Part shown: positions 31,147 to 43,649 of the stretch, piece after piece
How the letters are laid out: the number at the start of each line of letters is the position of its first letter
Numbering within the stretch: the first letter of the stretch is position 1
Assembly (NCBI GenBank): GCA_022497155.1
Contig: MU385724.1
Location: 620,001 to 684,000 of the forward strand
Reading direction: 5' to 3'
Source: Whalleya microplaca
Lineage: Eukaryota > Ascomycota > Sordariomycetes > Xylariales > Xylariaceae
Length of the DNA stretch: 64,000 nt
Notes under the pieces: generated by a model
What the model was told of the DNA's origin: nothing
What the model saw: only the letters and a program-made list of their open reading frames with translations
Database searches by the model: none
Position numbers and translations under genes: made by a program

Positions 31147-33028
31147 TTACCGACGGGCGTGCTGCTGCTGTTGCGCGGATAGGGGGGCCGATGACGCGCC
31201 TTTGAGGTCTACGTTGAAGGTCCAGCGTCCTGTAGAAATCGCGAAGATATTTGGTTAGCTAGCTGACTTTGGAAAGGGGGTGAATGAGCAGGGGAAGGGA
31301 AAGGGGAAGAAAAAGCGAAAGGAAACAGTCCCAACTAACCATTCGCCAAGTTATCCGCCGTGTCCTCGAGCAGTATAACGCGCCGGCGGTTGCAGTAGGC
31401 CGTCTTGTCCATGATATCGACCTTCAGCTTGGACTCGGAGAGCTCGGCGATCGGCTTCTCGAACATCTCGGACAGGGCCTCGACGGCGAGCTCGAGGTCC
31501 TTCTGGTTGTCCTCGAAGATCTCGGTCAGGTTGTTGCGCGCCAGGTAGAAGGCGAACGCGTACGTCCACTTGAGCGTCTGCCGGCACGTCTGCAGCGCCT
31601 GCGACGCCGAGTTCAGGTACTGCACCTCGATCCACGACATCCCCGACGCCGTCTGCAGCTGCACCATCTTCTTCTCCGTCTTCTGGTAGATGTCCTTGTC
31701 CAGCCGCGCCGACTGCTCGTGGTTCGCGTAGCGGTTGTAGTAGTGCAGGTAGCGCTCCAGGGACAGTCGGGATCTAGCCTGAGCATCGCGGGCGTCCGTC
31801 CCGCTCTTCTCGTCAAACCGATTACAGTTGTACCAGCTGGTGCCGTGCTCCGACCACAACCCCATGCACATCCAACAAAACTCGTGTTTGCATTTCCTAC
31901 ATGTCATGTGGTTGCAACCGCCGTTTTTTTCGATAGTTGAATTGCACTTGGGACATTCCTTAGTGTTAGCCGAAATCCAGTTGGCCGTCTCACTGTCGTC
32001 GGCACACTTCTTCAACCATCTCTTCACGAGATCGCAGGGGGCCGGCTGGTGATCGCTCAGGATGCAACCGAAACAGAACCTATGGCCACAAGCGCAGCTA
32101 ACAGTTGGGACGACTCTATCTAGATCCTTCTTCTTGATAGCACACTCTACGGCGTTCTCGCAGTCGGGCGCCGGACACCATTTCAAGATATCCTTATCCT
32201 CGACGTATGTTCGGTTGAGCAGTTCCCGGTATCGGTCCCGTAGGTCGGAGGTGACGAGTAGATCGAGTGATCGGGAGTCGATGATTCGGTGGCAACCCTC
32301 GGCCGGGCACTGAATACGAGCTGCCTCGCCCTCCTCGCGGATCTTCTGTGTTAGGTACTGCCGATAGCAATCTATGCAATAGCGGTGCCCACACTTCATG
32401 GCAAAGCTCTTGAGCCCCTCCTCGTCCTCGCAACAGATATCGCACATAAAACCGGGTATGCTCTCTGGCTTCGGAGCGCTGGAGCTGCTGGGGCCTAGAC
32501 CTGCAGCCTCTAACACCTTGGAGGGGTTGTCCATATAATCTTCGATTAACCGCTCTTTGTTCCATCGGAAGTGACGCAGCAGGATGGCGGCGTCTTCTTT
32601 TCGCATTTCTAAAATCATGTTGACCTCGTCTATCATCTCGTCTTGTTGGCTCTGGATGTCCTCGGGCTTGTACACCCTGTAGCTGACATCGAAGGCAATG
32701 TTCTTTTTCTTGTCGGACTTGTGGGAGGTGACCCCCGGTGCGTCGTCGGGCTCGTCATCGAACACGTCGAAGTCTGTGGTGTCCAGCAGAGTCAGTATAT
32801 GAACGTCTTGAGAGAATACCGGGTTGCCAGGTTGCAAGCAAATGGAGCCAACAACATGGCTATTCCGGTCCGGAACAGGCAGAGGGCAGAGGGCAGAGAT
32901 GAAAGGGAAAACAGGGGACAGACAAACATACCCTCTTCCACGATGGACTGGTCATCATCGTCCGTATCGTCTTGCATAGCATCGTCTCCGCTCGAGATGG
33001 TCGAGACGAAGTCCTCGTCGGAATCCAT
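31147..33028 (-). CDS. RBR (RING-IBR-RING) E3 ubiquitin ligase, Ariadne family
   Basis: Three exons: 33028-32932, 32773-31340 and 31229-31147. Introns are 158 and 110 nt; the product is 537 aa. RBR ligases take ubiquitin from an E2 onto a cysteine of RING2 before passing it to the substrate. An acidic N-terminus (MDSDEDF...DDTDDDDQS) precedes a UBA-like helical region. RING1 begins at CDICCEDEEG (about 143) with CGHRYCIDC. The IBR contains CACGHRFCFGC. RING2 is CPKCNSTIEKNGGCNHMTC, in which the Cys of GGCNHM (about 319) is the expected catalytic residue. The C-terminal third is the autoinhibitory Ariadne domain. It contains LSLERYLHYYNRYANHEQSA and ends in the short last exon with RWTFNVDLKGASSAP. 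The start was chosen at MDSDEDF, since the upstream frame is poly-Ala low complexity. The C-terminal 140 codons are markedly more GC-rich than the rest. Confidence 0.93.
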
Positions 33029-33303
33029 GCCGGTAACGGGCGTGGGCGGGGCGGCTTCTGAAGCGGCTGCTGCTGCTGCTGCTGCTGAGGCGAGGACCCG
33101 CTTGTTGGGGAGCGTGTCACTGGTGCTTGAAGATATCGTCGCCTCAGCGGCCTTCCGCTTCCTGGTTGTGGGAGGAATCTTGTCGGTTGTTAGACTGTGG
33201 CCTGGGGGATGCCCGCCGCAAACGAGCGTCGGATGACACTGCTTAATTAATGGATGGGCGTCGGGAGCCGGAGGGAGGTGCGGGCGGAGGAATGGAGACA
33301 GGC

Positions 33304-33351
33304 AGACAGAGAGAGAGAGAGAGAGATAGTGTGTGTGTGTGAGAGTGTGTG
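33304..33351 (+). repeat. (GA)n-(GT)n compound microsatellite
   Basis: About ten GA units followed by GT runs, about 280 bp upstream of the RBR start codon. Confidence 0.85.
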
Positions 33352-33539
33352 CAAATGACAGCAAATAGACGGACGTGTGACGTGCGCTGGCTGGGCTGGC
33401 TGGGCTGAATGGGCTGCTAGGCGGCTGGGGTGATAAAACTAAACAAATCAAACAACGCAATCAGTTGTTGTTGTATACGTACTCGACTGCTCGGGTGACT
33501 TCGCTATCGATGTGATGGGAGGACGGGATGGGGGTCCTG

Positions 33540-33608
33540 GTTGTGATTTGGTTGTGATTTGGTTGTGATTATGGGTATGGTTATGGTTATGGTTATGGGT
33601 AAGGGTAA
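33540..33608 (+). repeat. Tandem TTGTGATTTGG and TATGGT repeats
   Basis: Two to three units of TTGTGATTTGG run directly into four units of the six-base TATGGT repeat. The G/T-rich strand loosely resembles telomere-type repeats but does not match TTAGGG. Confidence 0.7.
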
Positions 33609-34796
33609 TAATCAGGCACAGTCAGTCAGTCAGAAGACAGAGACAGTCAGACACAGATAGACGCCGACGAAGACCGACGTTGGGCCCTTTCCTGTCTGTT
33701 AGAGGGGCGTCTATCGTCTAAGCAGGTATATGTACGCAGTTTATGTTGAACTATGTAAGTAAACCGTAGGTACCTGGTAATTAACGTTTAATGGGCGGGT
33801 CTGTCAATGTAGGAGAGAGGGGGCACATCTACAGTACATACAATGTTTGCAGGCGAGGCCAGGGAAAATGAATGGCATGCAAGCGACTCGGCGACAAACG
33901 TGTGTCGGCGTCGAGGGCGATGCATAAATGCATAAAAGAGAAAACAATAGGAAGTGGACCTTAGTACATACCGAGGTAAGCATACAAGGCTTTGTGTATG
34001 ACAGAAGAAGGAGGGAAAGAGAATTGGAAGTCGTTGGTTTATTTTAGTTCATTCCGTTTGATGTATGTATTGGATGTATGTTGGAAGGTGAAATCAATCA
34101 ATGCAGGTTGCGTCGTGACCTCCGAAAACTCAAAGACCACCCACCACCTGCAACCCGAGGGGGGCAGCAGCCTGGCACGCCCTTGGCAGATGAACCTGAC
34201 GCTCTGACGCTCTGACGCAACTGGCCCCAGCGTTAGCACCACCGCAACCACTCCTAGCACCACGCAGCTGAACAGCCGCCACAGCACTGATAATGAAACA
34301 GGCGAACAGGCGAACAGGCGCCAGCCTCGGCAGATTATCGGCGCCCAGATTATCGGCGCCATGGCGGGTCAGCTTACCACTGCCTAATGAGGCTATCTAC
34401 CTACGATCTGCTATTAGTCAACCGGGGAATGGTTATACCTAATGTATGTACATACACTAGGTATGTAGTATATCTATGCCAACACATCACCAGAGATCAC
34501 CATGGATGGCTCCGTATTGTCCAAAGGTTGCGACTTATTCCACGTGGCGGCGATAAGGGAATGATAACCATAACCATCGTCATTATTTATCTATTCTGTC
34601 AAAGAGAACATCCTCATAGTGATTAATGAATAGTCCTCAAATTATAACAACTAGTCTAGAATCACTCACGAGACCCTTTATCTAGGTTAGTGGCAGGCCG
34701 GCCAAACATCCATCTGTTTGTGCAAGCAGGTAACCCGAAAGGCTCTTTCCCCCCCTTTCTTTGACGCCATTCCCTAATAAAACGCCGGCGCTATGC

Positions 34797-34824
34797 ACCT
34801 ACCTACCTACCTACCTACCTACCT
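34797..34824 (+). repeat. (ACCT)7 microsatellite
   Basis: Seven perfect ACCT units about 105 bp beyond the EXO1 stop codon. Confidence 0.9.
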
Positions 34825-34929
34825 GTAACCATCCGGGTCCCTTCTTTTTCTTTTGTTGCTCCGGCTTAAATATATATACACCATAAACCAGTTTCCCAAA
34901 CCAGTCCCTATAAGCGTAGTAGTTCTGAA

Positions 34930-37402
34930 TCAAGCAAAGAGAAATCTCGACAAATCCATCTTGTTGTTATTGCCGCCTCCCAGTTTCGCCTTTCCGTGTC
35001 CCATGTTCTCAACGCCCTCTATAAACTCTTCGTTCTCGCTCTCCGGAGCTAATAGATCCTCGCTGCCTTCGGTCCGGTTCAACGCCTCGACTTCTTCCAG
35101 ATCTACCGGCGGCAGGGGTATGAAGGCTGGGTTGAGAGGCATGGCCTCTAGACTGCGTCTGTCCCTGCTCGTGCGCTTCAGGGGCCGAGGGGCCGCGAAT
35201 GTGGGCGTGGCTGACTGCTTGTTACGACTGAAGGCCTGGACACCGAGGCGTTGCAGCGGTGTCATCAGGGGCGTTGCTGGTGTCGACTTGGTCGTGGATA
35301 CCTGTGTCGCCGAGGAAAGGGGGGTAGAGGAAGTAAAAGAAGAATTGCCAGATGAGGCAGGGGTAAGACCGATGACAGAACTCCGAGTTGATGAGGCAGA
35401 GGTGCTCTGTCTGCGTGACGCGCTCAGCCCATAACTAGGTAAGTTCGATACAGTTGATGCGGCGGCTGGGGCATAAACAAAGCGCTCGAGGATTGTGCTT
35501 GACGACGTGTCCGGGCATATGGTCTCTGTTGATTCTGAAGAGTCGGGTTGCTTGTTTTGTTCGTCATCCTTAAAGATTTCGGCACCGGTCGTAGATGGTT
35601 GTTCCTCTTCATAGACCATGATTTCTTTTTGTCCCTTGGAAGGGCCTTGCCATCCCTCGATATCAGGAAGATCCTTCAAAGCTTCCGCGATCGAATCGTC
35701 CGACTTCAAGTAACCTTCGCCCTTCTTTGAAACCGCTGCATTCGCACCCCGAGTTGAAAAGAATTTACTCTTCTCCTTCTTGGGACTCGAACCTGAAGCA
35801 GCATCGTCGCACAACCGTGCCTTCTTAGGTGGCCGAATGGCACTGGTTTCTCCTACGCTGTCCACATTGCCCAAACCTAAATTCGGCCCGGTAGTCTGTC
35901 GTCGTGAGCTAGATGCCAAAGAGCGACCGCCGTTACTGAGAAGATTGGACACTGGCTCTGTCCGGCGCCGTAGAGCCCGTGATGAATTCCCAGGTCGATT
36001 AATATAGGTACGCGAACCAGCAGATGAGGTGGGATCGCTCTCATCCAGATAGGGTCTTGGAAGCGGATACACAATTGGTCGATTGCCGTCTTCGGTCATA
36101 TTAGATAGCCGCGCAGGATCGACCGAGAAACAGTTTGGTTCCATCTCGCCTAGTGGGATCCGGCGATGGCCCTTGAAGTAAGAGTCAATCGGCTTCCCAA
36201 GTGGTTCGCTAACGATCGGTGTTGTTTGAGGCGCGACACGGCTAACTGCAGATGCAGTCCGCTTCCTCGGCGAGGGCAAGACGGAAAGTATGATTTCTTT
36301 TTTGGTAAATGGATCCAAATCTCCGACCGCAACAGCTCGAGCAACGCGAGGCTCAACGAAAGACCCGATGAAGGGTAGCTCTTTCACATTGACATCAGGG
36401 CCGGGCTCGCTAAGGTTAACAAGCTCATTCGCCTTAGGGCAGAACACCCATTGGTACAAAAACGTCTGCTCGGCTTGGTGAAATGCGGTCGAGTAATCGG
36501 CGGGGACACGGTATTTGCCGTCGAATTGCAGCATGCGGATGACTCGATCGGGGTTCTTGTACTTCCGAAGCAGTCTATGCGCTGTCTTTAACCCCAAGCT
36601 GCTGATACTGTCAAGATAGTCGCAGCCGCTGAGAATAGCCATCTGTCGAAACTGTGTATCTGTCCAACCTGTCAAAGAGACCTCCCGGCAGGCACAGAAA
36701 TCTCTTCGATTGATCTCGACACATTGACCATGCTGATCCAGTTTCGTCAATAATCGCTTAGCTCCAAACACCAGCAAGTCCGAGTCTTCCGAGAGAATGC
36801 CGCTAATGTGACCTTGACGCTCCAAATAGACCAATTGCGCGTCGGCTTCATAGGGTGCTACAACGTAAGGCACGCCGGCCTTCTTGAGCTCCTCAATTAG
36901 ATGCCGAGCCATTTCAGGGGTGACATCAATGGCCTTCTGAAGTTCAAGATGGGCTTGAGAAGGCTTCCCGGCCTTCAGAAGCTCGAGGCCTGTCTTCCTG
37001 CTATCCTCTCGGCGCTTCTCGCGAGAGGCTTCTGTCAGGCCTTTGCTAGGCAGATAATCACCGTCGAAGACAAGATAGGGCGTCACACCAAAATGCTTGG
37101 CCATGCGGACACGGTTCATTGCAAAATCGACATATCTGGTTGCCATGTGAGATATAGGGCTACGGAGGACCTATTATGAAACTTACTTGCGTGTTGGCTT
37201 GCCCTGAGCAAGCTCAATGGCGCATGACACGGCACCTCGGTGTAACCAGCCATAGGCGTCTACACCGAAGGTCTCACCGCTAAACTTCTTCAGCTCTGTG
37301 GGTCGTTGTATTGACTTGAGCAACGGGAGAAGTCCTGTAATGGTGTTCAGAAGAATTATCAACAAAATTAATAACAATGGTGAAGTTACCTTGAATGCCC
37401 AT
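34930..37402 (-). CDS. EXO1: Exonuclease 1 (5'-3' exonuclease, Rad2/XPG family)
   Basis: Three exons: 37402-37390, 37334-37187 and 37135-34930. Introns are 55 and 51 nt; the product is 788 aa. EXO1 resects DNA 5' to 3' in mismatch repair and double-strand-break repair, and is recruited by MSH2 complexes. Assembly restores the canonical start MGIQGLLPLLKS. The XPG-N domain contains VDAYGWLHRGA and VFDGDYLPSK. The XPG-I domain has EADAQLVYLE and SEDSDLLVFGAKRLL. The helix-hairpin-helix region starts at SGCDYLDSISSLGLKTA. All metal-binding acidic residues are present. The C-terminal 430 residues are Ser-rich and disordered, as in other EXO1 proteins. Four-residue exon 1 is supported by the matching donor GTAACT and an ACAG acceptor. 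Confidence 0.95.
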
Positions 37403-38288
37403 CGCGAAGGGGGTTAAGACCCTCTGTGCTCACACCGAACTCTGATCGAGAACAGTCTATGTGTGCAGGTCCATACAGGAACTTTGATACAATTTCACTT
37501 GGAAGTGAATTCGAGTTTTTGGACAATCGATATATAATAGCAAAAGGCAATGTCGGAAAGTGGGTTGTGGCACTGCAAACTCTCAATTTGACCCAATGGT
37601 GTCAAAGCGACAGATGAAGACTGAAAGTAAACACGCCAATAACAACACTCGAAAGCGAAAGGGTGTTTGTTTAGTGGAATAAACAAAACGCCAGGACTGG
37701 AAAATTGAAAATTCAAATCGAACCGTCAAGGAGTAAGATATCAAGTCAAAGCAGGCACCTCAAGGAAGACGTAGTAGTCAAGATAATACACCATCAACTC
37801 TTGAAGACGAGAGGTGGAACGCGTCTGGAATAATTTGGGGGAGAGTAGGTAGTTGAAGTATTCCAATCGATAAGGCAACCGCGTCGTGGTAGCAGCGTTC
37901 CAATATACATGTACTACGCAGGTGAGCTAGGTGGACTTGGACCTGCCCGTGGCCCTTTCTAGAGCGACGTGGGGCTGCTAGCTGACCTCCAACACATGCC
38001 AGGTAGCAGCCTACCAAAGTTGGTAGGTTCAGTACATACGCACTAGTACTAATAATAATGGAAGTCGGGTACGGAGTAGGTGGGCTGGTGGGACGGACCC
38101 TTGACCGCTGAGCCATGGTCCATTAAACGAATCACCAGTCTTTCGGTAGAAATAATTTCTGCCCCACCAACATTTTCACCTTCGCTCCCGCAGAATTAAT
38201 GAATCTTGAGAAGACTGTGAGCACTACTATACTTGCATCATATTTTCATATTGTTCCTTGCAAGGTCACCCTTATAAAGACCAGAAAC
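37403..38288. promoter_or_regulatory. Divergent promoter region of EXO1 and TMA16
   Basis: The two genes are divergent with 886 bp between start codons. No gene inside. Two short frames on each strand overlap here and are not convincing. Confidence 0.55.
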
Positions 38289-39017
38289 ATGCCTAAGACA
38301 GTCGAGAGAACTCGCAAGGCCATCGCGAAGAAGAAGGGGCCTCTCGCCTCACTGCATCAGTACTCCCGAGACTCTAAGAGGCTACATCGAGCCCAGGTCC
38401 GTGATGAGAAGCTCGAGAAAATTGCTGCATCGAGAAAGAGAAGCGATCAGCCCTATAGTACGTTTGCAATCACTGAGTGCGTATACACACACAACGCTTT
38501 CTAACTGCAGACTCAGTCGAGCGTGCCACTTTCTTCCAGGAAGCTCTGAGGCAGAATGAGAAACAGCCTCTTCAGATGAACATGATTCAGGACCTCATCA
38601 AAACGTAAGTCTCACTCCTAGTCCCTGTTGGTATTTGTGTCTCTTTGAGCTGACTTTTTATTTTATTTTTACCATATAGCTTCGTGCATCAATATGATGA
38701 AGAATTGAACGAGATGAAGAAGACGAGGCGGCCAGGACGGCCTGCAAGTGCAAAGGAAGACTTGCTGAAGGTCAAGATCGACAGCCTCCAGAAAGAGCAT
38801 CAGAATGGTTTCTGTAAGTACCCATTTAGATACGGCTTAGAGCCTCAACCCCCCTGACCGCTATTTAGTGGTTCCTGTACTCGACACGGCAGAAAACACC
38901 GTGCTTCTAGATCGATGGGAGGGCTCTTGGTCCTACCTAACCACGCTCAAATGGTCGAGGATATCTTCTGCTGGCAAAGTCCAACCGTCAAGCTTTCCTC
39001 CGAGAGGCGAACATTGA
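38289..39017 (+). CDS. TMA16: Translation machinery-associated protein 16
   Basis: Four exons: 38289-38457, 38517-38604, 38680-38813 and 38869-39017. Introns are 59, 75 and 55 nt; the product is 179 aa, matching yeast TMA16 (178). TMA16 associates with pre-60S ribosomal particles. The protein opens MPKTVERTRKAIAKKKGPLA and is highly basic. It continues with HQYSRDSKRLHRAQVRDEKL, IERATFFQEAL (formed by the first splice), FVHQYDEELNEMKKTRRPGR and VPVLDTAENTVLLDRWEGSW, all recognisable family blocks. An in-frame upstream ATG at 38199 would add 30 residues without family similarity, so the Met of MPKTVE is preferred. Confidence 0.92.
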
Positions 39018-40285
39018 GGAGGATTTCTTGAGACCCTTGTCCCTGGTTACTCCAGCCCGGGGAGTTTGTGCGACATCTCCATGCGCCTTCGGTTGATGTT
39101 TCTGTGTTCACCGATGAGCAGACGGAGCCTTGCTCACGGCGTGGAAAGTTCCCGAGACCTAACGAGGGGTATGACCAGCTCTTGCCGTTGATTCGCAAAC
39201 ATTCGGATACCCATAGCACAGGCATACATCAGCTGCAAACTCCACAACCAGCCAGCCACCCGAACCGGCATTTAGTTCCAGATGTTGAGGTTCCCGGCGA
39301 TAAAGCCAGCCGTAAATAGGTATTCTCATCCGCTTCTATCCTTTCTCCAGGATTTCGATTGGCCATGACGCCATTGTGGCATTGTGGTGTTGTGTCTGTC
39401 GCTCGACGCCGCACTGGCCGGAGTCAGGTCGATCATCCTGATCATCCTATCTCTGGCCATAATTCAGCGCCCCCAACACGTATTGGGTGTCGGTGTCACT
39501 AGCATGCGGGATCGTGATTGTTCTAGCTTGACTACGTGTTCTTCACCTTAGCTGTTACTACCTAATCGCAATGCAAAAGAAGCGGCTAGCCGACGGCCGT
39601 TAGGCACCTATCTTCCCGCCCTCCTAGCCCCGGATTCGAGGTCTTGAAATAAGCCACACCATCTCCGAATTACCTCCCGTCCATCTGTTCTCTATCTCAA
39701 GCTCAGGATTGAGAAAGCTTGTCCCCTTCGAATAACGTGTTACATTTCACAGTCTCTCCCCTCTAGAGTCTACCCCACGCGGCTAGTTGCTCGGTGCATT
39801 CCTATTTTCAAGTCCGTGTTATATGGCACACACAATTGCCATCAATTGTAATACGTTCTGTAAGCTGGGTGCTCAAGAACTCAACAGCTACAAATAGCAG
39901 TCGGCGAGGCCATAGGGATGGTCATTTCGGCTAGATATAACCTTGGAGGTTTTAGGACTCCTCTTCGCTCGTTTCGATATCCGATTGGCCCAGAGAAGGT
40001 AGCCACAAGTATGGACTTGAACTAGGTCATACGTTGCAAGAAGCACCACAGGAATCTCACGAGGCGCATCTCTATGTGCCAGCTACCACCAAACGGTTTT
40101 GTATAAATGGGCACCTGGTATCCTTTCAAAATGGAAAAAGGGGACGGCGATCTCTGGTATATCTGACTCCTGCCGATTGCGGACCTATTCCAAGTTTACC
40201 GAGCTGCCGAGCTTCACTTCTGACGTTACTCTCGAGTATGATCCCGATTCCTGGTCTGGGAGATCTATAGCTTACCGGGACCAGG
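39018..40285. other. Intergenic, no gene recognised
   Basis: Short frames only. The last part is presumed promoter of the small Cys-rich gene. Confidence 0.45.
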
Positions 40286-40510
40286 ATGTGTGAATACGTG
40301 ACGCACTTGAGATCCTGCTACATCTGCGGGCAAGAGGAAACGGTCCTTATCTCCGAGAACCCGTGTTCGACCGCGCGCGCAACCGGCTCGTTCGGCCGCT
40401 GTGAGACAGGCGTTGGCAACAAAGCCAGCAGGACCCAATATCAGTGTTGGAAATGCAAGGCAGAGATTGCGTGGGTCTCGCGCATTCGGGGACTGCAAGC
40501 CACCTCCTAG
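40286..40510 (+). CDS. Small cysteine-rich protein (74 aa), function unknown
   Basis: Starts MCEYVTHLRSCYICGQEE and contains seven cysteines: a CYIC pair, CSTARATGSFGRC, and CWKC near the C-terminus. The pattern of Met-Cys start, CxxC pair, C-x11-C and final CxxC recurs in many orphan proteins of filamentous ascomycetes and suggests zinc binding. There is no signal peptide, so a secreted effector is unlikely. No intron is needed. It is similar in style but not in sequence to the protein at 1456-1665. Confidence is limited by its small size. Confidence 0.55.
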   Translation: MCEYVTHLRSCYICGQEETVLISENPCSTARATGSFGRCETGVGNKASRTQYQCWKCKAEIAWVSRIRGLQATS

Positions 40511-41326
40511 GCTTATCTAACAACAACTCTGGATTGGAGGGGTATAAAGATGGCGATAGAGCGTCTCTGGTCAGGAGGCTTCTCATTCTTCGAGAGAGTA
40601 CTCTCATATGCGTAGACGAACATGCGTTGCCTAGGGTATGGGTCGGAATATCAATCGATGCTAGTTAGCTTCTTGCTATTTTGGGTAACATATAGGTACT
40701 CGGCGTTTCCAATTCAAACGTATGCAGATAGTTTGAATTTAAGAGAGAAAGGGTCTCTTCATTTGATTCCTTACTGCAGTGTTTTTCACCTTTTCGACCC
40801 AAGATGTAAGTGTAGTAAGTTGAGCTATACCTGCAATAAGCAATGCGATAACCCAGTGTACGAGATCAAGCTTTACTGGTCTGTTTTTCCTCAGAATGAT
40901 CTCTGGTAGAGACTCGATACTCTCTCTATTCACCCAATCGAAATCGAATTAGAATCTTGGTACGGAGGCGCCTCCGTGCTGAGACATACATGCATACTGA
41001 AGTAATTACTAGGTCATAAGATAAAGTCATAATTATCAGTCTATGCATACATGTACCTAACAGGTATGTATGTCTTTTACCAGTATAAGCTCTGATAAGA
41101 TAGGTCTTCCTAGCTTGAAAAGATGAGGTAATGATTGGTGCTTAAGGCCCCATGTAGTGGTCCGTGCATGCAGAATTCCCACCCATTATCGCGAGAAAAA
41201 TTTCTAGAGCTTCGGACACCTCCAAGGCGGTTCCTACACACTCGCGACACCCCAAGATCATCATCAACCGAGCATCTCTACCCTCCCATTCCCCTCAGTT
41301 ATAGTATTTCTCGTACCTAATTGAAG
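40511..41326. other. Intergenic, MAM33 promoter side
   Basis: No gene recognised. The short frames around 40622-40933 lack supporting features. Confidence 0.45.
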
Positions 41327-42268
41327 ATGATGTCTCTTCGAGCTGTCGCGCGCTCAGCGCCCCGCAGCCTCACCCGTCTCAGCTCTATCGCCGTGCGGCA
41401 ATCGAGAGTAGCCCGGCCCAGCGCCCTGCTGAAGTCGTCATGGGCACCTCTGAGAACATCGCAATTCACATCTGCCTTCTCGACGACACCGCTGAGACAA
41501 GCACCCGCGGCAGAGGTCGATGAAGAGCTCTCCGTCAAGCTGGAGAGCGAGATGGAGTTCGAGGGCGCGATGAAGGACGGCGAGAAGCAACCCGCGAGCG
41601 TCAAGGACTTCCTCGAGAACAGCCCCTTTGAGCTAACCGACAAACCTGGAAAGGAGTCCGTCAGTCTTACACGGAAATTCGGAAACGAGAAGTGAGTTGG
41701 GTCCAATTGAGTCAGAAACTTCCGCTAGGCGCAAACTAATATGTTCCGGCTTGATAGAATCACCGTCACGTTCTCCATTTCCGACCTTTCCCAATACAAC
41801 GACCCGTACAGCGACGATGAGGCGTTCGGCGATGAGGACATAGAGGAGCCGGAGGAAAAGCGGCTAAACGAGGAAGAGGCCGAGGAGGGTAACGAAGAGG
41901 AGGCCGAGGACCACGACTCAGCCGTGCCTTGCCACCTCACCATCGTAGTCGAGAAGGACGGCAAGGGCGCACTGCACATCGAGGCCGCGGCGCAGGACGG
42001 CCAGATCATGGTCGAGAGCTTCTACTACTACAAGGACGCCAAGCTGGCGTACGACGGAGCCGGCGACTTCGTGCGCAGGGAGGGCATCTACCCCGGCCCG
42101 CCGTTCGACTCCCTCGACGACGACCTGCAGGTCCTGATGGAGCGCTACCTCGAGGAGCGCGGCGTCACCCAGGCCATGGCCGTCTTCGTGCCGGACTACC
42201 TAGACCTCAAGGAGCAGCGCGAGTACCAGGGCTGGCTGAAGAACGTGAAGGAGTTCGTCGATGCTTAA
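41327..42268 (+). CDS. MAM33: Mitochondrial acidic matrix protein, MAM33/p32 family
   Basis: Two exons, 41327-41691 and 41758-42268, with a 66-nt intron; 291 aa. p32/MAM33 proteins form doughnut-shaped acidic trimers in the mitochondrial matrix and support mitochondrial translation and respiration. The N-terminal 55 residues are Arg/Ser/Ala-rich without acids and end FSTTPLRQAP, a typical presequence. The mature part has the p32 blocks FELTDKPGKESVSLTRKFGN and ITVTFSISD. A very acidic loop (Glu/Asp run at about 150-175) follows, then HLTIVVEKDGKGALHIEAA. The conserved C-terminal YPGPPFDSLDDDLQVLMERY leads into YLEERGV and EYQGWLKNVKEFVD. Two adjacent ATG codons begin the frame; the first is used here. 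Confidence 0.95.
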
Positions 42269-43649
42269 GCATACACTGCCTGCCACAAAACGAAAAAAGG
42301 ATGGCCTGATCAGGCGTTTTGCGGGATGACGATTCATTAGGACAAAATCTCGCCATCTTGATTATGAGGAATTTCTGCCTTCCTTATGTAACTTTTCCAC
42401 TCTCCAGACATGTACATGTATTATATGGGCAACACTCATAAGGTGGATACTCATCCGAGCAATGTGCCGGTAGCTAGGACCAATTCAATGGCCTGTTCAA
42501 TGAATACTTTAAAGATGATGTGACCTAGGTGACTCGTAGTTAGATATTGGCTACCGAGGGTGTATGTATTTTGCACGTAAAATTTGCTCGGCTAGGACGC
42601 TTTTTGCATGGTTGAGCTGGGTACCTATCTTGTCCCATTCAAGACGTGTTAGACTTGTTTTCTCACGTATCAAATTTAGCATCCGTCTTTATTCTACTCG
42701 ATATGGACTTGATCAAGGCAATCCAAGAGTTTCAAGTTATCTTTAGAGGATTCAGGTTTCAATTCTACCGCAGTGCTCAAATTTTCGGACTCGGGGGTCG
42801 AGGATTGTAATGGTTCATATCTTCCAACCCTCTGGTATAGATAAAGATTCATGAAAGTCCACGAGAAGATAGGATGAAGTTTAATCCAGCCACTTCTCAT
42901 CGACAACCTACGTCACTTGATGATGCTTCTTATTTTTCAATGTTTCTACTGATGATAGCCGCTAGTGATTACCAGACATCAGGCAGATGGGGACATTACA
43001 CATAGCGTAGTTGACAACTGGGTATTCCATCAACCTACTTATCAAAGAGAAGTCGGATACTTACATCATTGGTGAAATGTAAGGTGTAGGTATTTGTGAC
43101 GTCTACCGAACCTTGTGCAACCCCTTTCCCTTATATCCTACTATACCTGTCTATCTGCTCACGTACGCCTGGATCATCCCAGGATAAAATATTTTACTGT
43201 CTTGTACAAAGCGTTTCCAACAGAGTTAGATCCCATTTCCCTCGATTCGCTAGAAGGGTGGTCGGGGTTATAATGATCTCCTAGGTGTTAGGTTAGGATG
43301 ATGAACAAAACGATCGGGTACGAACAGGTATGTCGTTGGAGGTTATCTATACAGAGTAGTCATCATGAACTGTTGTAGAAGCTGTCGTACATACCTAAAG
43401 ATCGGCACCGTGATAAGTTTTGAAGCACAAGTTCTGATGACCAACTGTTTCCTGGAAAGTAAGATCTTAGCTATGTTTTGAGATAGCTATCTACCTACAA
43501 TGACCTGCGACGAGTCGTGGAAACACACAGACAACACACAGACAACACACAAACAACATACGGACTACTCATCGATACACATCTCTCACATCCAGTTCAT
43601 CCAAGCTCATATACACCTATCCACAAGGTACGCAGCCTTCCTCATCACC
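42269..43649. other. Intergenic, 1.4 kb without a recognisable gene
   Basis: Terminal part holds a CA-rich leader with repeated CACAGACAACA units (about 43525-43560), probably in the 5' untranslated region of the next gene. Confidence 0.5.

Larger units (their letters stand above)
33029..34929. other. Intergenic: RBR promoter and EXO1 3' flank, microsatellite-rich
   Basis: Contains the purine/pyrimidine microsatellites at 33304-33351, repeats of TTGTGATTTGG and TATGGT at 33540-33608, and an ACCT run at 34797-34824. Much of it may be the long 5' leader of the RBR gene. No protein gene recognised. Confidence 0.5.

Noticed and set aside
33540..33608. Interstitial telomere repeat
   Set aside because: Units are TATGGT and TTGTGATTTGG, not the fungal TTAGGG.
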